From: Novisyntrophococcus fermenticellae
GTDB taxonomy: Bacteria > Bacillota > Clostridia > Lachnospirales > Lachnospiraceae
Direction: 5' to 3'
Length of the DNA stretch: 64,000 nucleotides
NCBI RefSeq assembly: GCF_018866245.1
Contig: NZ_CP076458.1
Span: 3,100,001 to 3,164,000 of the forward strand
Shown here: positions 62,341 through 64,000 of the stretch, in pieces
Numbering within the stretch: the stretch's first letter is position 1
Layout: each line of letters opens with the position of its first letter
Made by a program: the position numbers and the translations under genes
The notes under the pieces: generated by a model
The model's database searches: none
Told to the model about the DNA's origin: nothing
The model's input: the letters and a program-made list of their open reading frames with translations, nothing else

Positions 62341-62429
62341 GTGTCTACAGAAGGAATTATCTCTATGATATGATGATACCAGGGTCAAAAGGTACTTTTA
62401 ACACAAGCAAAAGAAAGGGGAATGAATGG

Positions 62430-63248
62430 ATGAAAAATGCAAAAACAATGGTCAGGAAGTACTGGAAAGTGTATGTGGCTGCGGTGGTTCTGGCAGTAAT
62501 ATGTGATATGATCGGAACTGTAAAAATTAACACAGGGATAGGAACGTTGACATTATTTCCTATGGTATTTGCAGTAATACTTGGAGGTCTTTTAGGGCCG
62601 GATGTCCTGAAACTGTTAGATACTGAGCAGTCTAAAGCCGGAGGAACTCTGGTACTGGTTGTATTAGCTCCATTTATGGCTAAAATGGGGATCTCGGCAG
62701 GGGCAAATTTGGGTAAGCTGGTATCTGTTGGACCGGCGCTTATTCTGCAGGAATTTGGTAATTTGGGAACCGTCTTTTTATCACTGCCGATCGCACTTCT
62801 TCTTGGTTTGAAAAAAGAGGCAATCGGAGCTTGCTATTCGATTAACCGGGATTCAAATTTGGGACTTACTACCGATATATATGGACCGGATGCAGCAGAG
62901 ACAAAGGGTACATTTGCAGTCTATATTGTGGGCTCTGTAATCGGCACTGTCTTTATTAGCATTTTAGCTGGGGTTGTGGCTTCCTGGAATATCTTTCATC
63001 CCCTTGCTTTAGGAATGGCAAGTGGTGTGGGAAGCGGCTCTATGATGCTGGCTGCAACTGGTGTATTAGGAGAAATGTATCCGGCTTATGCAGACGATAT
63101 CATGATGCTGGGAGGTACCAGTGATATGCTTACCGGTATTACCGGGATATACATGGGGACCTTCGTAGGATTACCATTGGCCAGAAAATTGTATGCATGG
63201 CTGGAGCCTAAACTAGGGAAAAAGAAGCATAGGAAGGGGACAAAATGA
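62430..63248 (+). CDS. DUF3100 family membrane protein
   Basis: This 272-residue protein has about eight hydrophobic segments. The motifs FPMVFAVILGGLLGPDVLKL, GACYSINRDSNLGLTTDIYG and GMASGVGSGSMMLAATGVL are those I associate with DUF3100, probable transporters of unknown substrate. Starts further upstream in the frame are rejected because they would run through the LysR gene and its terminator. AAGGGG precedes the ATG. It overlaps the next membrane gene by four bases. Confidence 0.8.
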   Translation: MKNAKTMVRKYWKVYVAAVVLAVICDMIGTVKINTGIGTLTLFPMVFAVILGGLLGPDVLKLLDTEQSKAGGTLVLVVLAPFMAKMGISAGANLGKLVSVGPALILQEFGNLGTVFLSLPIALLLGLKKEAIGACYSINRDSNLGLTTDIYGPDAAETKGTFAVYIVGSVIGTVFISILAGVVASWNIFHPLALGMASGVGSGSMMLAATGVLGEMYPAYADDIMMLGGTSDMLTGITGIYMGTFVGLPLARKLYAWLEPKLGKKKHRKGTK

Positions 63249-63703
63249 AAAGATATGTTATTCAGCAGATGGCATTGTTGTGTTTGGTGTCGGTTATTAT
63301 GATATTGACGAATCTGATCGGCTATGATATGCCGCTTACAGACTCTATAATTGGGATTTTAGTGCTTGACGGCATAGCCTTGTGCGGTTTGGCGATCAGC
63401 AAATACATGAGCCGTTTTATCCATTTACCGTCCATGATGTATGTTTCTCTCACTGCTCTTTTACTTGCCTGTCCAATATCACCCGTACAGGCCTGGATTG
63501 TAGAAACCACTTCGCAGGTGGCATTTATGGCTCCTGTAACGGCTTTGGGGGCCTTCGCCGGAATTTCTCTGAGTAAGGATTTGAAAAATTTTGTTAAAAT
63601 GGGATGGAAAATGGTGTTTATTACTTTGTTAGTTATTTCGGGAACTTTTATTTTTTCTGCATTGGTTGCAGATGTGGTACTTAAATTGACTCATGCTGTT
63701 TAA
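63245..63703 (+). CDS. Small membrane protein, partner of DUF3100 protein
   Basis: This 152-residue protein has about five hydrophobic segments and a soluble loop ISKYMSRFIHLPSMM. It contains AFAGISLSKDLKNFVKMGWK before the last helix. The ATGA overlap indicates translation coupled to the DUF3100 gene, so the two probably form one transporter. I do not recognise it as a named family. Confidence 0.75.
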   Translation: MKRYVIQQMALLCLVSVIMILTNLIGYDMPLTDSIIGILVLDGIALCGLAISKYMSRFIHLPSMMYVSLTALLLACPISPVQAWIVETTSQVAFMAPVTALGAFAGISLSKDLKNFVKMGWKMVFITLLVISGTFIFSALVADVVLKLTHAV

Positions 63704-63743
63704 ATGTGGTGATATTCGACTAAAAAAGAAAGGAACTTTGTAA

Positions 63744-64000
63744 ATGGATACATGTGATATTTTAATCAAAGGCTGTCGTATTCTGAGACCGGATATGTCA
63801 GTATCGGATGTGTGTAGTGTGGTAATTCAGAACTCATACATAAAGAAAATCGGAAAAGAAAAAAAGCTGGAAAAGGAGTTTACGGCAAAAGAATCTCTTG
63901 ATGGAAGCGGAAAGCTTTTGATGCCGGGTCTGGTGGATGGTCATACACATACTTGCCAACAGCTGCTTAGAGGACGGGTTTCTGATGAATATCCGATGGT
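63744..64000 (+). CDS. Amidohydrolase family protein, partial
   Basis: The first 85 codons of a gene that runs off the right edge. It begins MDTCDILIKGCRILRPDMSV, typical of the N-terminal beta-sandwich of SsnA/AtzA-like amidohydrolases, and reaches the metal-binding MPGLVDGHTHTCQQLLRGR (HxH). AAAGGA lies upstream. It probably hydrolyses the compound imported by the two preceding membrane proteins, for example a purine-, pterin- or amide-type molecule. Confidence 0.85.
   Translation, partial: MDTCDILIKGCRILRPDMSVSDVCSVVIQNSYIKKIGKEKKLEKEFTAKESLDGSGKLLMPGLVDGHTHTCQQLLRGRVSDEYPM

Noticed and set aside
62157..62429. N-terminal extension of the DUF3100 protein
   Set aside because: It overlaps the LysR gene and its terminator; ATG 62430 with AAGGGG is the likely start.
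1..64000. CRISPR arrays, tRNA or rRNA genes
   Set aside because: I saw no regularly spaced direct repeats and no tRNA or rRNA-like segments in the intergenic regions.

Overview
The window looks like a chromosomal segment of a low-to-mid GC, Gram-positive gut anaerobe of the Clostridia, most likely Lachnospiraceae. The evidence is strong AGGAGG ribosome binding sites, consensus TTGACA/TATAAT promoters, lipobox-type substrate-binding proteins, YesM/YesN two-component pairs, and small families I associate with this group (DUF6465, DUF3877, HIRAN). Taxonomy is inference. No rRNA, tRNA, CRISPR array, prophage or intact insertion sequence was seen.

Layout. 1-2620: a polar amino acid ABC importer (ATPase, permease, binding protein) next to a cytidylate-kinase-like gene; its leader carries a consensus promoter followed by a terminator-like hairpin. 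3030-6035: an exporter-type ABC operon with two ATPases and one permease. 6043-12748: MFS transporter, AAA/PD-(D/E)XK protein, then a probable operon of a NahK-like kinase, a YfcC-type carrier and an M20 amidohydrolase. 12897-17539: AraC regulator, DUF4091 glycosidase-like protein, nitroreductase, gpmA (with a translationally coupled leader ORF) and a YgjP-like metallopeptidase.

17624-27103 and 30375-37818 are two glycan-uptake loci of the same design: lipoprotein binding protein, two MalF/MalG-type permeases, an enzyme, and a YesM/YesN sensor-regulator pair. A third importer (48496-51707) pairs with an AraC regulator at 47612. None of the three has its own ATPase, so a shared MsmX-type ATPase elsewhere is expected. 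Between the first two loci lie an SGNH hydrolase, a DUF3877 protein, a possible IS200/IS605 end, a HIRAN protein with a 35-residue companion, and a WYL regulator.

38190-46605 is mixed: a serine-rich lipoprotein, an NADH oxidase, an XRE regulator with a metal-ribbon tail, a compact three-gene module (GIY-YIG-like, unknown, AAA+ fused to VWA), an SGNH hydrolase, MgtC/SapB and an inositol-phosphatase-like enzyme. The three-gene module is my best candidate for an undescribed system. 52040-59631 holds a PHP phosphatase, DUF6465, PTS enzyme I, a radical SAM protein, a ketopantoate-reductase-like protein, and a PAS/YbaK/GNAT group.

59739-61253 is a decaying patch: a frameshifted HPr-like gene, a truncated histidine kinase and a transglutaminase remnant, with an intact-looking RelB/RelE toxin-antitoxin pair in the middle. 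The window ends with a LysR regulator followed by a DUF3100 membrane pair and the start of an amidohydrolase, which looks like a transport-plus-hydrolysis operon.
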